The position numbers and the translations under genes are program-made. 64,000 nucleotides of DNA, from the NCBI RefSeq assembly GCF_039904985.1, contig NZ_CP157005.1:3739501-3803500 (forward strand), given 5' to 3'. The notes under the pieces are model-generated. The model searched no databases. It worked only from the letters and a program-made list of their open reading frames with translations, and was not told the DNA's origin. Every line of letters starts with the position of its first letter. Positions within the stretch are counted from its first letter, which is position 1. Positions 39,684 through 48,375 of the stretch are shown one piece after another. Source of the DNA: Methylomonas sp. AM2-LC. Lineage in GTDB: Bacteria; Pseudomonadota; Gammaproteobacteria; Methylococcales; Methylomonadaceae.

Positions 39684-40049
39684 CTAACTCTCCACTACGA
39701 TTTCACCTGCCATCTGTTCATGACCCGAACCACAAAAAATGTCGCAATAGAAAACTAATCGACCACTTTTGGTTGGCGTTATTTTTAAAACCACCTTCTG
39801 TCCGGGTATTACATCGACACGTACCCCGAGCTCTGGAATAGAAAAACCATGCTGACGATCAAGGGCTTCAATTTCCAATAACACCGTCTGCCCCGTTTTT
39901 ACTGAAATTTGACTTGGCGTAAATACAAACCGACTGGCTTGAATGTGTAATACAGGCATGTCTGCTTCATTCGCAGCAGTTGCTGCATAGGTGTTTGAGG
40001 CGATTGCTGTCAATATAAACAACGTGGCTATTAAATATTTAATCTTCAT
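39684..40049 (-). CDS. Small exported cupredoxin with a CuA-type ligand set
   Basis: 121 residues. A signal peptide (about 1-22) precedes a cupredoxin domain. The metal site reads CDIFCGSGHEQM (C102, C106, H110, M113) with a further histidine at H67, the same spacing as the dinuclear CuA site of cytochrome oxidase subunit II and nitrous oxide reductase. There is no membrane helix, so it should be a free periplasmic protein. Electron transfer or copper handling is an inference. Its start overlaps the end of the metallophosphoesterase by four bases. Confidence 0.85.
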   Translation of the reverse strand: MKIKYLIATLFILTAIASNTYAATAANEADMPVLHIQASRFVFTPSQISVKTGQTVLLEIEALDRQHGFSIPELGVRVDVIPGQKVVLKITPTKSGRLVFYCDIFCGSGHEQMAGEIVVES

Positions 40050-40966
40050 ATCAACTCTCCTGGAGCAATTGATTTCTCGTCGATAGAATAGGTTTTCTTT
40101 TGCGGATAGGATTCGATGCTTCTATAACCTAAACCTGCATAAGGTTTATTCACATTCCAGGGTATCGGCGCTCGTTTTGGCGCTAACCCAGGTGCTGGCA
40201 AAGGAAATATCAACGACTTCGCTGCATAATGGATGATATGTTCTGTGGCATACAGATGTTCTTGATGGATATGTCCATAAAACACAGCAACATTGCTAAA
40301 GGGTAACAATAAATTAATGACTGCCTGACCATCTCGGGTACTCCAATCCCACTGTGGATATAAGTCAAACAGCGGTCGATGCGTCAATACCACAATAGGC
40401 GCATCGGGATGCAACTGTTCAAGATCGGCTTTCAGCCAATCCAATTGTGCTACGCCTATCATTGCGGCTGGGTCTGAGACGTTATCAAGCGCAATGAAAT
40501 GTATACCCTTGTGATCGAAACTATAATGCAAATCGCCAAAAAACTCCTGATACGCTTGCCCCTTATCCAACGATGCATCGTGCTCTCCGGGTAAAAATTT
40601 TATATTTTTTACCCGTAACTGGTTTACCAGCTCTTTAAACTCTTGCATTCGACGTCTTCTTTCTTGAGGGTCATCAGTCGTGTGTGTCAAATCTCCTGTA
40701 AAAACAATGAAATCAGGCTGCGGCTTTAGATTATTGATACTGTCTATTGCCTTAGCGAGTGTCTGATCTGCATGGGGATTTATCAGAGGCCCATTAAAGC
40801 CCCAATGCGTATCTGAAAGTTGCGCGAAGAAAAAATCCTTATAGATGGGATGCGATTTTCTACTTTTTTCAGCTGCCATTACCTCAAATCCCAACCCAGA
40901 AGCAAAAACCACCCCGCCTATTCCCGTAAACTTAATAAATGATCTTCTATCCATTTTGCCTTGCAT
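40046..40966 (-). CDS. Tat-exported calcineurin-like metallophosphoesterase
   Basis: 306 residues. A twin-arginine signal (MDRRSFIKFTG) marks export of a folded metalloenzyme. The phosphoesterase motifs are FFAQLSDTHWG (DxH), VFTGDLTHT (GD), LPGEHDASL (where GNHD is usual, glutamate replaces asparagine), VVLTHRP and FYGHIHQEH. Substrate unknown. GGAG lies eight bases before the ATG. It is cotranscribed with the cupredoxin and divergent from an ECF sigma gene, a combination that suggests a regulated metal or oxidative-stress unit. Confidence 0.88.
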   Translation of the reverse strand: MQGKMDRRSFIKFTGIGGVVFASGLGFEVMAAEKSRKSHPIYKDFFFAQLSDTHWGFNGPLINPHADQTLAKAIDSINNLKPQPDFIVFTGDLTHTTDDPQERRRRMQEFKELVNQLRVKNIKFLPGEHDASLDKGQAYQEFFGDLHYSFDHKGIHFIALDNVSDPAAMIGVAQLDWLKADLEQLHPDAPIVVLTHRPLFDLYPQWDWSTRDGQAVINLLLPFSNVAVFYGHIHQEHLYATEHIIHYAAKSLIFPLPAPGLAPKRAPIPWNVNKPYAGLGYRSIESYPQKKTYSIDEKSIAPGELI

Positions 40967-41016
40967 ACAATAATCTCCAGTTGATTGTTAAGTTAAAAGT
41001 ACTCAACAGCCTTTAC

Positions 41017-41039
41017 TGATAAAACGCATCATTTATTCC
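41017..41039 (-). promoter_or_regulatory. Candidate ECF-sigma promoter for the metallophosphoesterase-cupredoxin pair
   Basis: On the minus strand GGAATAAA (41039-41032) is followed after exactly 15 bases by GTAA (41016-41013). The same element with the same spacing faces the other way at 41066-41092. Both lie between the divergent sigma and phosphoesterase genes, which fits autoregulation by the adjacent ECF sigma factor. Confidence 0.55.
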
Positions 41040-41065
41040 CGGCATCAGAAAATTATTTTTTATCT

Positions 41066-41092
41066 GGAATAAAAATACCGTTAAGAGTGTCA
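41066..41092 (+). promoter_or_regulatory. Candidate ECF-sigma promoter for the sigma/anti-sigma operon
   Basis: GGAATAAA (41066-41073), 15 bases, then GTCA (41089-41092). The GGAA -35 core and GTC -10 core are those of many ECF promoters. It lies 164 bases before the sigma start. Confidence 0.55.
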
Positions 41093-41255
41093 TTATCGGC
41101 AGAATTTTGAATAAATCTGACAGTGTTGCTTTAACATATTGACCATTAGCGAGTTAACCCGATTTAAAATGCTCGAAGCGTGTCTAAAACTTTGTAAAAA
41201 ACCACGCTAAATAGCTACAAAATTCTTTAGGTATGCAGCAAAAACAGGCGGCTAA

Positions 41256-41810
41256 TTGACCAAGCAAAACAAGACAGAACGATTTAACCAAGTTGCACTG
41301 CAGCATATGGATGCAGCCTACAATTTGGCTAAATGGCTTACTCGAAATCCACAGGATGCAGAAGATGTATTACAGGAAAGTTTTATGAAAGCTTTTCGCC
41401 ATTTGGATAACTTTAGAGGCGAAGATGGTCGGTCGTGGTTATTGGCGATAGTCAGAAATACTTGTTACACCTGGTTAAAATCTAAGCATCAGATACCGAT
41501 GGATGTGTTTGATGATGAAAGCCATTATAGTGGATCACCCCCCTCTTTTTCTGACGCTTTTACAGCTAACAATCCAGAACACATTGTGCTGAAAAATCTG
41601 GATAGTGATTTGATCAACCAGGCTATTCAGCAACTGCCTATTCAATTTAGAGAAGTTTTGGTGTTAAGAGAGCAGGAAAGTTTTTCTTATTTGGAGATTG
41701 CATGCATAACTGGAGTACCTCTGGGTACTGTCATGTCTAGATTGGCTCGTGCCCGTGTTATGTTGCGTCAATTACTTATACCGCATTTCACGGAGGATTT
41801 TGGGCAATGA
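41256..41810 (+). CDS. ECF-type RNA polymerase sigma factor
   Basis: 184 residues with region 2 (NLAKWLTRNPQDAEDVLQESFMKAF in parts, then WLLAIVRNTCYTWL) and region 4 (LPIQFREVLVLREQESFSYLEIA; GVPLGTVMSRLARAR). Regions 1 and 3 are missing, as in ECF factors. The start is a TTG just after AGGCGG. An eight-codon frame beginning ATG at 41233 ends TGA across that TTG, so coupled translation is possible. It is followed with a four-base overlap by its anti-sigma factor and probably directs the divergent pair of promoters upstream. Confidence 0.9.
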   Translation: MTKQNKTERFNQVALQHMDAAYNLAKWLTRNPQDAEDVLQESFMKAFRHLDNFRGEDGRSWLLAIVRNTCYTWLKSKHQIPMDVFDDESHYSGSPPSFSDAFTANNPEHIVLKNLDSDLINQAIQQLPIQFREVLVLREQESFSYLEIACITGVPLGTVMSRLARARVMLRQLLIPHFTEDFGQ

Positions 41811-42565
41811 ACTGCGAAAATATGGCAAATTTAATACACGCTTACCATGATAACCAATTGGATTTGCCAGTGGCTCTAGACATAGAAGCTCATCTGCACG
41901 AATGTGAGCATTGCCGAACGCTACTCTCACAACTAAACAGTTTGCGAAATCAAGTTCAGGCTGGCATGCATTACCAAAGAACACCTGACAATTTACGCCT
42001 AGCTCTGCAAAAAATCGGGAAAGAGCCTGATAAACAACGCTCTGCTTTGTTTAGATTTAACTGGCCGCTAAATCTCATTAAACCATTAGCCAGCTTTGCA
42101 ATCTTACTGTTAGCTATCAGTATTGGTTTTCAGAGCCGTAATATGTCGCACGACGAGCTTCTGGCTGACGAAGTGGTTTCAGGACACATTCGCTCGTTGA
42201 TGGTTAATCATTTAACCGATGTTGCATCGTCTGATCAACATACTGTTAAACCCTGGTTTAACGGCAAACTGGATTATTCTCCACAGGTAAAAGATTTTGT
42301 TGCACAAGATTTTCAGTTGCTAGGCGGACGTTTAGATTTTTTGGATTCACGTCCAGTCACTGCATTGGTATACAAACGCAGACAACATATCATTAATGTT
42401 TTTATCTGGCCAGACTCCATAAGCCAGCATAAAAATCAATACAATAAAGAACTGAATGGCTTCAATATTATTGCTTTTAAGGCTCACGACATGAACTATT
42501 GGCTAGTTTCTGATTTAAATCAGAACGAACTAATGGAATTAAAAAACGACTTGGATTTACCTTAG
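41807..42565 (+). CDS. Membrane anti-sigma factor with zinc-binding ZAS-type motif
   Basis: 252 residues. The N-terminal cytoplasmic domain has H-x3-C-x2-C (HLHECEHCRTLL, with the histidine and two cysteines of the zinc-binding anti-sigma fold). One membrane helix follows (about 95-113, LASFAILLLAISIGF), then a periplasmic domain of about 130 residues that could sense the signal. It overlaps the sigma gene by four bases (ATGA). It probably holds the sigma factor at the membrane until induction. Confidence 0.88.
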   Translation: MNCENMANLIHAYHDNQLDLPVALDIEAHLHECEHCRTLLSQLNSLRNQVQAGMHYQRTPDNLRLALQKIGKEPDKQRSALFRFNWPLNLIKPLASFAILLLAISIGFQSRNMSHDELLADEVVSGHIRSLMVNHLTDVASSDQHTVKPWFNGKLDYSPQVKDFVAQDFQLLGGRLDFLDSRPVTALVYKRRQHIINVFIWPDSISQHKNQYNKELNGFNIIAFKAHDMNYWLVSDLNQNELMELKNDLDLP

Positions 42566-42647
42566 CGTAAAGCGTAACATCAATGACAGTTAGCCAGTAA
42601 TGCTGAATGTCGTCAAGACTACTCAGCTCTGATTAAGACTAGACGCG

Positions 42648-44342
42648 TCAATTGGAATAAACTTGTGGTTCAGGACAAACCCGGTTGCGCCCCTCGGATT
42701 TGGCTTTATAAAGTGCTTGATCCGCTTCAACGAATAATTTAGATAAACTTACACATGACTGATTCAGCGTAGCAACGCCTATGGAAACGGTAAATTGGAT
42801 ATCAATACCTTCTTCTACCGTCACCACCGCTTGCGAAACCAGATCTCTGAACCGCTCCGCTACTTCGATAGCTTTATTTTCGGAGGTTTCTGGCAATATG
42901 ATGGCAAACTCTTCACCACCCAGGCGACCAATCACATCGATATCGCGCACTGTAGCACGGGCAAGACTACCAAACATTTGCAAAACCAAATCACCCGATT
43001 GATGACCATAACGATCATTAATCAGCTTAAAATTATCCAGATCAAGCATCAATAAGGATAATTCCCCGCCATAGCGGATAATGCGGGTAAACTCTGCTTC
43101 AGCCTGTTCCATAAAGTAACGGCGATTACTTAAGCCGGTTAGATAATCAATATGCGCCAAACGTTGATATTGCGATTCGCTTTTACGTAACGAATCCTCT
43201 ACGGCTTTGCGTTCAATAATTTCATTGGTCAATTGATTATTAACTTCCAATAATTTTGTCTGGGCATCCAGCATATCTCGATGCATACGAAAAAAATAAA
43301 AACCTACAATCACTGCAAATACTAATAACACCACGCCTACGAGTAGCATGGGTAATAACCAGCGCGGCCACTTTTCCTCTGCATGCGGTGCATAAATAAA
43401 CCCTTGCAGGGTATTGGTATTACTGACCAAACCAGCACGTACAAAAGTGTCAGCCATGCGCTGCCAACGATCTGTATTCATATGCCCAATTTCAATTAAA
43501 TCCGGATAAATAAGCGCACGCATGGTCGTTGCTTCATAGTTAAGATGCTCAATGCTTTTCGATACAGCGTATTTACTTTTCAGCAGTTCGATGATTTCTT
43601 GCGGATGATCCATCGCATATCGCCAACCTTTTAAAGTGGCTCGTTTAATGGCTGCAACCCGTTGCGGGTGGTCATGTAACTCTTTTTCCGTTGTAAACAG
43701 AATATCACTATAAAAATCAACACCGTACTGACTTGGATCGATAATATTATAAGCAATATTTTGTTGCTTCAGCAGATAAGGCTCATTGGTGATATAGGAG
43801 TTAAATGCATCAACCTTACCGGTGATTAAATCATTAATATTATAACTACTGGGAACAATATTCAGTTGATTAAGAGGTATACCTTCACGTAAAAAAACGG
43901 TCAGAAAATCAGCATCTTCCGTGACATTCATCAACATGATTTTTTTATTGCGCAAGCCATCTGCACCGGTAATACCGGATTCCTTACGTACTAACAAAAT
44001 TGAAGGCGAATGCTGAAAAATAACAGCCAGTGCCACTAAAGGTTTACCCAATAAGCGCTGATAAAGTACTTCACTATTGCCTTCTGCGTAGAGAGCGTGT
44101 CCGGATAATACTTCGGTTACAGGTTGATGCTCTGGATCTCCGGCATGCAGATTAACCGTAAAGCCTTCGTCCTGATAGAAACCTTTCTCCAGAGCAGCAT
44201 AATAACCCGCAAACTGAAACTGGTGATGCCAGCGCAGCTGGATATCGACACTATCGCCTGAAGGGGTTTCCGTGGCAAAGGCCAAGTTAACCCAACTAAG
44301 GCAAATTAAGATAAGTAAATAGAGATAAATATGCAGCATCAT
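42648..44342 (-). CDS. Diguanylate cyclase with periplasmic NMT1/THI5-like binding domain
   Basis: 564 residues. Signal peptide/anchor; an NMT1-type solute-binding domain (about 28-300: DIQLRWHHQFQFAGYYAALEKG); one membrane helix (about 330-350); a coiled linker; and a GGDEF domain with the active-site form GGEEF (IGRLGGEEFAIILPE), which should be catalytic. NMT1 domains bind thiamine-precursor-like ligands in transporters; here the domain probably controls c-di-GMP synthesis. It is the only gene on this strand in the neighbourhood and converges on the anti-sigma gene. Confidence 0.9.
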   Translation of the reverse strand: MMLHIYLYLLILICLSWVNLAFATETPSGDSVDIQLRWHHQFQFAGYYAALEKGFYQDEGFTVNLHAGDPEHQPVTEVLSGHALYAEGNSEVLYQRLLGKPLVALAVIFQHSPSILLVRKESGITGADGLRNKKIMLMNVTEDADFLTVFLREGIPLNQLNIVPSSYNINDLITGKVDAFNSYITNEPYLLKQQNIAYNIIDPSQYGVDFYSDILFTTEKELHDHPQRVAAIKRATLKGWRYAMDHPQEIIELLKSKYAVSKSIEHLNYEATTMRALIYPDLIEIGHMNTDRWQRMADTFVRAGLVSNTNTLQGFIYAPHAEEKWPRWLLPMLLVGVVLLVFAVIVGFYFFRMHRDMLDAQTKLLEVNNQLTNEIIERKAVEDSLRKSESQYQRLAHIDYLTGLSNRRYFMEQAEAEFTRIIRYGGELSLLMLDLDNFKLINDRYGHQSGDLVLQMFGSLARATVRDIDVIGRLGGEEFAIILPETSENKAIEVAERFRDLVSQAVVTVEEGIDIQFTVSIGVATLNQSCVSLSKLFVEADQALYKAKSEGRNRVCPEPQVYSN

Positions 44343-44788
44343 TCAATAAAAATTTTTAATGTGTGCAGAACTTAATAGATAAAACCGCATATGATCCCAA
44401 ATCCCCAGATTTTTATGAGTGATTATTAAGCTATCAGCAATGTTCTAGGTTACTTTAGTGAAGAAATTGACAATCGATTTGTCGTTACCCACTTAGACTC
44501 TCAATGCATCCAACTTTTAATCAACTTTAATTTTATTGTGACAGTATCCGACAGTTTAATAAATCCGACCAAAGTACAATTCTAAACCTTAAGCGGTTAA
44601 GTTAGAATTTGATATCAAATGTATTGAACTGGGTCACAAATTACCTTAAATACGCCTATCAATCTATACAAGGCCACCACGGCGTTGTATCCTGACTTAG
44701 ATACATTTATTAACAATCAAATACATTAGCTTCATAAACCAGCTAAACTTCATGTCTTAACAAATTTATTCAAAATACCTAGCATAAG
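44343..44788. other. Divergent intergenic region, AT-rich
   Basis: This 446-base gap lies between the NMT1-GGDEF gene (minus) and the REC-PAS gene (plus). A weak stem ATACAA/TTGTAT encloses about 13 bases near 44670-44690. I find no promoter that I can defend, no RNA gene and no open frame. Confidence 0.4.
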
Positions 44789-45598
44789 ATGGTTAATTTA
44801 GACTGCTTACACAAATATCGGGTCTTATATGTTGAAGACGATATTGAAACGCGCGAAGAATTGGAAATGATGCTGCGCACGAAAATTCAAAATCTTTATG
44901 TTGCCAGTAATGGCAAAGAAGGGTTAGCACTTTACAAACAGTACAAACCGGACATCGTGATTACGGATATTCAAATGCCGGTCATGAATGGGCTGTCTAT
45001 GGCAGCAGATATTAAAGCCATCAATCCTGATCAGGCAATTGTGATTTTAAGCGCCTACAACGATACCGAATACTTATTTCGTGCGTTGCAAATTGGTCTG
45101 CAAGATTATATTACCAAGCCCATAAGCGTTGCGCATTTACTGGATAAACTTGTAAAAATTGTTAATCAACTATCCTTAAAATCGGAATTTGATCGCCAGC
45201 ATAAACTGTTGGAACACTATAAACGCCTTATTGATGAAAAAGCTATCGTGGCTAAAATTTCAAGTAATGGATTAATCGACTATGTTAATAACAAATTTTG
45301 TCAGCTATCAGGTTATGCTGAACAGGAACTTTTGGGACAAGAGTTTTTACTTGACACTGAAATACTGAATACTGAGATTCAGCCTGAGACTCTATTTAAC
45401 CTGATTACTACACAAGGTAAATGGGAAGGTTTAGTAAAAAAAAGGCATCAATGTGGTGACTTTTATGTGGTTGACCTGACCATGATTGCTATTAATACAA
45501 CTGACACAGACATCAGTGACTCAGAGTTTATTGCCATGATGTTTGATAGGACTGATGTCTATAATTCCTTTAAAAATACACACAGGCTTACTACATGA
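44789..45598 (+). CDS. Response regulator with a PAS domain and no recognised output
   Basis: 269 residues. The receiver domain has LYVEDDIETREELE and IVITDIQMPVMNG (phospho-aspartate near 57), with LSAYND and YITKPIS completing the active site. A PAS domain follows (about 145-260: VAKISSNGLIDYVNNKFCQLSGYAEQELLGQEF in parts). No DNA-binding, GGDEF or kinase domain is present. The neighbouring orphan histidine kinase (48376-49983) lacks its own regulator and could phosphorylate it; this pairing is a guess from proximity. The next gene starts 31 bases on. Confidence 0.88.
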   Translation: MVNLDCLHKYRVLYVEDDIETREELEMMLRTKIQNLYVASNGKEGLALYKQYKPDIVITDIQMPVMNGLSMAADIKAINPDQAIVILSAYNDTEYLFRALQIGLQDYITKPISVAHLLDKLVKIVNQLSLKSEFDRQHKLLEHYKRLIDEKAIVAKISSNGLIDYVNNKFCQLSGYAEQELLGQEFLLDTEILNTEIQPETLFNLITTQGKWEGLVKKRHQCGDFYVVDLTMIAINTTDTDISDSEFIAMMFDRTDVYNSFKNTHRLTT

Positions 45599-45629
45599 CG
45601 AAAACGCCCCGCTGCTACGAGATAATTTA

Positions 45630-47069
45630 ATGTTGTCAGTTCGGTTTTATAGCCTATTATTCTCTGCTTTACTGACATTCCCCGCTTTAGCTGCGGAGGG
45701 TTTGGCACCCTTGCACAATTTAAATCTGGCTGCCTGTATCGAGTTGGCACTCAAAAATCATGCCTCATTGGCTGTTTCTGATGCCATGGTGGAAATGGCA
45801 GAAGCTCAGTATCAGCAAGCCATGTCGGCCTATTGGCCGCATGTTACGGCTAACTCGCAAGCGCAACATCTTAATCATGACGTTAATTTTACCATGCAGG
45901 GTACTACTCAATTACCCACTTCTAATGCCCTAAATGCACAATTATCTCAACTAGGCCAAACCGGCATTGCATTGGGCAAAGCCCTTGCTCAACCCATTCC
46001 AATTAATATGAACGTGAAATTATTTGATCGCGATTTGTTAATGAGCTCGGTCAACCTCACCTACCCTATTTTTACGGGCGGCAAAATTACCGCCTTAAAA
46101 AACCAGGCAGAAAAAGGCAAAAGTGTGGCACAGGAAAACCGCCGCAAAACAGAACTGGAAGTGATTAGGGATGTAAAAAAATATTATTATGGCGTGGTGT
46201 TTGCCCAGCAAATGGAACAACTGGCGAATGACACACTGGAACGCTTTAAGCTACTGGAGGAATTAACCGAGCGTTTGTTTAAATCCGGTTCCATGAAAGT
46301 AAAAAAAACCGATTATTTACGCACCAAAGTAACCACTTCTTTAACGCGCTCAATTTTACTGGAAGCTCAATATGCCAGAGATTTGGCTTTACAGGCATTG
46401 TCTAACGCCATGGGATTAAATTGGGATAATAGCTTGAGCATTAACCCTGAAAATCAAGCGCATTATCTGCCAACCGAACTTGCTCGACTGGTAGAGACTG
46501 CCCAGCAATTCAATCCTGATCTGCAACAATTGAAATTCGCTATCGAAGCCTCGGAAAGTAAAATTACAGAAGCGTATAGCGGATACTACCCGGCCATTGG
46601 TTTTCAAGGCTCTGCCTACACGGTACAAAATAGTTATCAATCCGGTTTAACCAATGCCAATAATCGGGATGGCTGGACAGTGGGCATTGGCTTACAATGG
46701 AATTTGTTTGACGGCTTTGAAACCACTAACAAAGTGTCGTATGCCAATGCCATGAAAAAACAGCTGCTTAATCAGCAAATTTTGCTGGATCAAGGCATGG
46801 CATTACAGATTAAACAACAATTTTTACGCTTAAACAGCGCCGATCAGCAAATTAAATCCAATGAAGAAGCCACTGGCTTTGCAACCGAGAATCGGATACT
46901 GAATACCCATGCTTATCAGGAAGAACTGGTAGAAACCAAAGATGTGATTGAATCGCAAATTGTAGAAACTTTTGCACAAAGTGCAGTGTATCGTTCGCGC
47001 TATGAACTGAATTTGGCTATTTCTGGGCTGGAATATCTGGTAGGTAGCAACATTCCGGAGCTGAAATAA
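45630..47069 (+). CDS. TolC-family outer-membrane efflux protein
   Basis: 479 residues from an ATG that begins a good signal peptide (MLSVRFYSLLFSALL...LAA); a longer frame from 45543 would run through the preceding gene. Two outer-membrane-efflux repeats are visible (LNLAACIELALKNHASLAVS; NPDLQQLKFAIEASESKITEAYSGYYP). TolC-type trimers connect inner-membrane pumps to the outside. No membrane-fusion or RND gene is next to it, so the partner must lie elsewhere. A terminator overlaps its stop codon. Confidence 0.9.
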   Translation: MLSVRFYSLLFSALLTFPALAAEGLAPLHNLNLAACIELALKNHASLAVSDAMVEMAEAQYQQAMSAYWPHVTANSQAQHLNHDVNFTMQGTTQLPTSNALNAQLSQLGQTGIALGKALAQPIPINMNVKLFDRDLLMSSVNLTYPIFTGGKITALKNQAEKGKSVAQENRRKTELEVIRDVKKYYYGVVFAQQMEQLANDTLERFKLLEELTERLFKSGSMKVKKTDYLRTKVTTSLTRSILLEAQYARDLALQALSNAMGLNWDNSLSINPENQAHYLPTELARLVETAQQFNPDLQQLKFAIEASESKITEAYSGYYPAIGFQGSAYTVQNSYQSGLTNANNRDGWTVGIGLQWNLFDGFETTNKVSYANAMKKQLLNQQILLDQGMALQIKQQFLRLNSADQQIKSNEEATGFATENRILNTHAYQEELVETKDVIESQIVETFAQSAVYRSRYELNLAISGLEYLVGSNIPELK

Positions 47070-47080
47070 TCAGCTCTTTT
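47058..47080 (+). terminator. Terminator overlapping the end of the TolC-family gene
   Basis: GAGCTG (47058-47063) pairs with CAGCTC (47071-47076), followed by TTTT (47077-47080). The stop codon TAA (47067-47069) lies in the loop, so the last codons form part of the stem. Confidence 0.6.
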
Positions 47081-47100
47081 CAGCTTAATTTATAGCGGAA

Positions 47101-47170
47101 CCTCGAAAAACTACCCTTCGACAAGGCTCTCCTGAGTTGTATCGAAGCACAAACGCCAGGTTTTTCGAAG
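47101..47170. repeat. REP-like inverted-repeat element
   Basis: TCGAAAAAC (47103-47111) and GTTTTTCGA (47160-47168) are inverted copies. Between them lies CTTCGACAAGGCTC...GTATCGAAG, which resembles the REP-type sequences (CTTCGACAAGCTCAGG) found many times in gammaproteobacterial genomes. Only one copy is present in this window, so its repeat nature is inferred. Confidence 0.5.
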
Positions 47171-47340
47171 ATCCCTAACCATTAAATTTGCTAAAGCTTA
47201 TAGGTAAGCAAAAAATAAACGATAACAAACTGCCTATTGATACCTTTTTCCGTTAACGCCACCCACTCAAGTTAAACCAAGCCATACATTTAAAGTCACT
47301 CAGCCAATGAAAACAGGGTAAAACCTATGAAAATGTCAGC

Positions 47341-48258
47341 ATGAAAGCAATAATACTATTGGCTATACTTTGGCTTTCTCCGTGTATTGCTGCTGATAAT
47401 GATGAACAGCCACCACATTTACACAGATTAATCTTGGGGGTTTATCTGCCCGGACTGAATGATGAAGTGAATGTTTCTGATATCCGCGCAGCTATGGATT
47501 ACTGGTTACAAATACTGAGTAAAGATTGGTCGGTAGACTCCAACCATACCGAATTTTTTGTCGACATTAACGAAATGGTACGTAGCTTTAACAACAAGCA
47601 ATTAGATATGATTAGCGCTCCGCCCATGACCATTATCAAGCACTTCAATATGAAGGACCTATCGGATGGTTTTGCTGGCGTTATCCATACTAACGAACAT
47701 GAGAATTCTCTGGTTCTACTGGTAAAAAACCATCCAGACATTACCAATCTGGAAAGTTTACGCGGCAAACGTCTGTTAATAGAAAGAGATGACGAATTAA
47801 GTGACATTTTTATTGATACACAAACGCGTAAACAATTTAATCAAAGCTATACCCAGTTTTTTAGTAGCATTATATTCCATAAAAAAAACTCGCAAATGAT
47901 ACTGGATTTGTTTTTTGATAAAGCCGAGGCCGCTTTAGTCTACTCAACCACTTATGATGTGATGGTAGAGTTAAATCCACAAATCAAATCCCGAACTAAA
48001 ATTCTACTTAGCTATCCATTCAAAACCAAATCCTATGGTTTTTTTCATCGGGATTTTATGCTAGACAATACCTTAACCCTCACTACCTTTTTACAACAGA
48101 ATTTTGATCATTTCCAGGAAGACCCAAGACTGCAGCAACTGTTGATAATGTATAAGACTGATGCATTACGAGTGGCTCGTATTGAAGAATTAGCCCCTTT
48201 TAAAACACTTTACGATGAATATTTAAAATACACATCAAGTAAGGGTAAACACAAATAA
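47341..48258 (+). CDS. PhnD-like periplasmic binding protein, no transporter partner
   Basis: 305 residues. A signal peptide (about 1-17, ending PCIAA) precedes a phosphonate/phosphite-type binding domain (LILGVYLPGLNDEVNVSDIRAAM; KQLDMISAPPMTIIKHFN; SLRGKRLLIERDDE; AALVYSTTYDVM). No permease or ATPase gene is adjacent; a histidine kinase follows after 117 bases. It probably acts as a sensor subunit. A five-codon frame (MKMSA) ends TGA across its ATG and may couple translation. The C-terminus holds LYDEYLKY, whose DNA is repeated in the second PhnD-like gene. Confidence 0.82.
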   Translation: MKAIILLAILWLSPCIAADNDEQPPHLHRLILGVYLPGLNDEVNVSDIRAAMDYWLQILSKDWSVDSNHTEFFVDINEMVRSFNNKQLDMISAPPMTIIKHFNMKDLSDGFAGVIHTNEHENSLVLLVKNHPDITNLESLRGKRLLIERDDELSDIFIDTQTRKQFNQSYTQFFSSIIFHKKNSQMILDLFFDKAEAALVYSTTYDVMVELNPQIKSRTKILLSYPFKTKSYGFFHRDFMLDNTLTLTTFLQQNFDHFQEDPRLQQLLIMYKTDALRVARIEELAPFKTLYDEYLKYTSSKGKHK

Positions 48259-48375
48259 ACACTCTGCATATGAATTCATGCCTTTTTTATAGCCTTATTT
48301 CGATATTCAATCAGGTTTATTGTACAAGGTACATTTCTGAAAACATGCGATATCGAGTCGAATTTTAAGGAAAAT

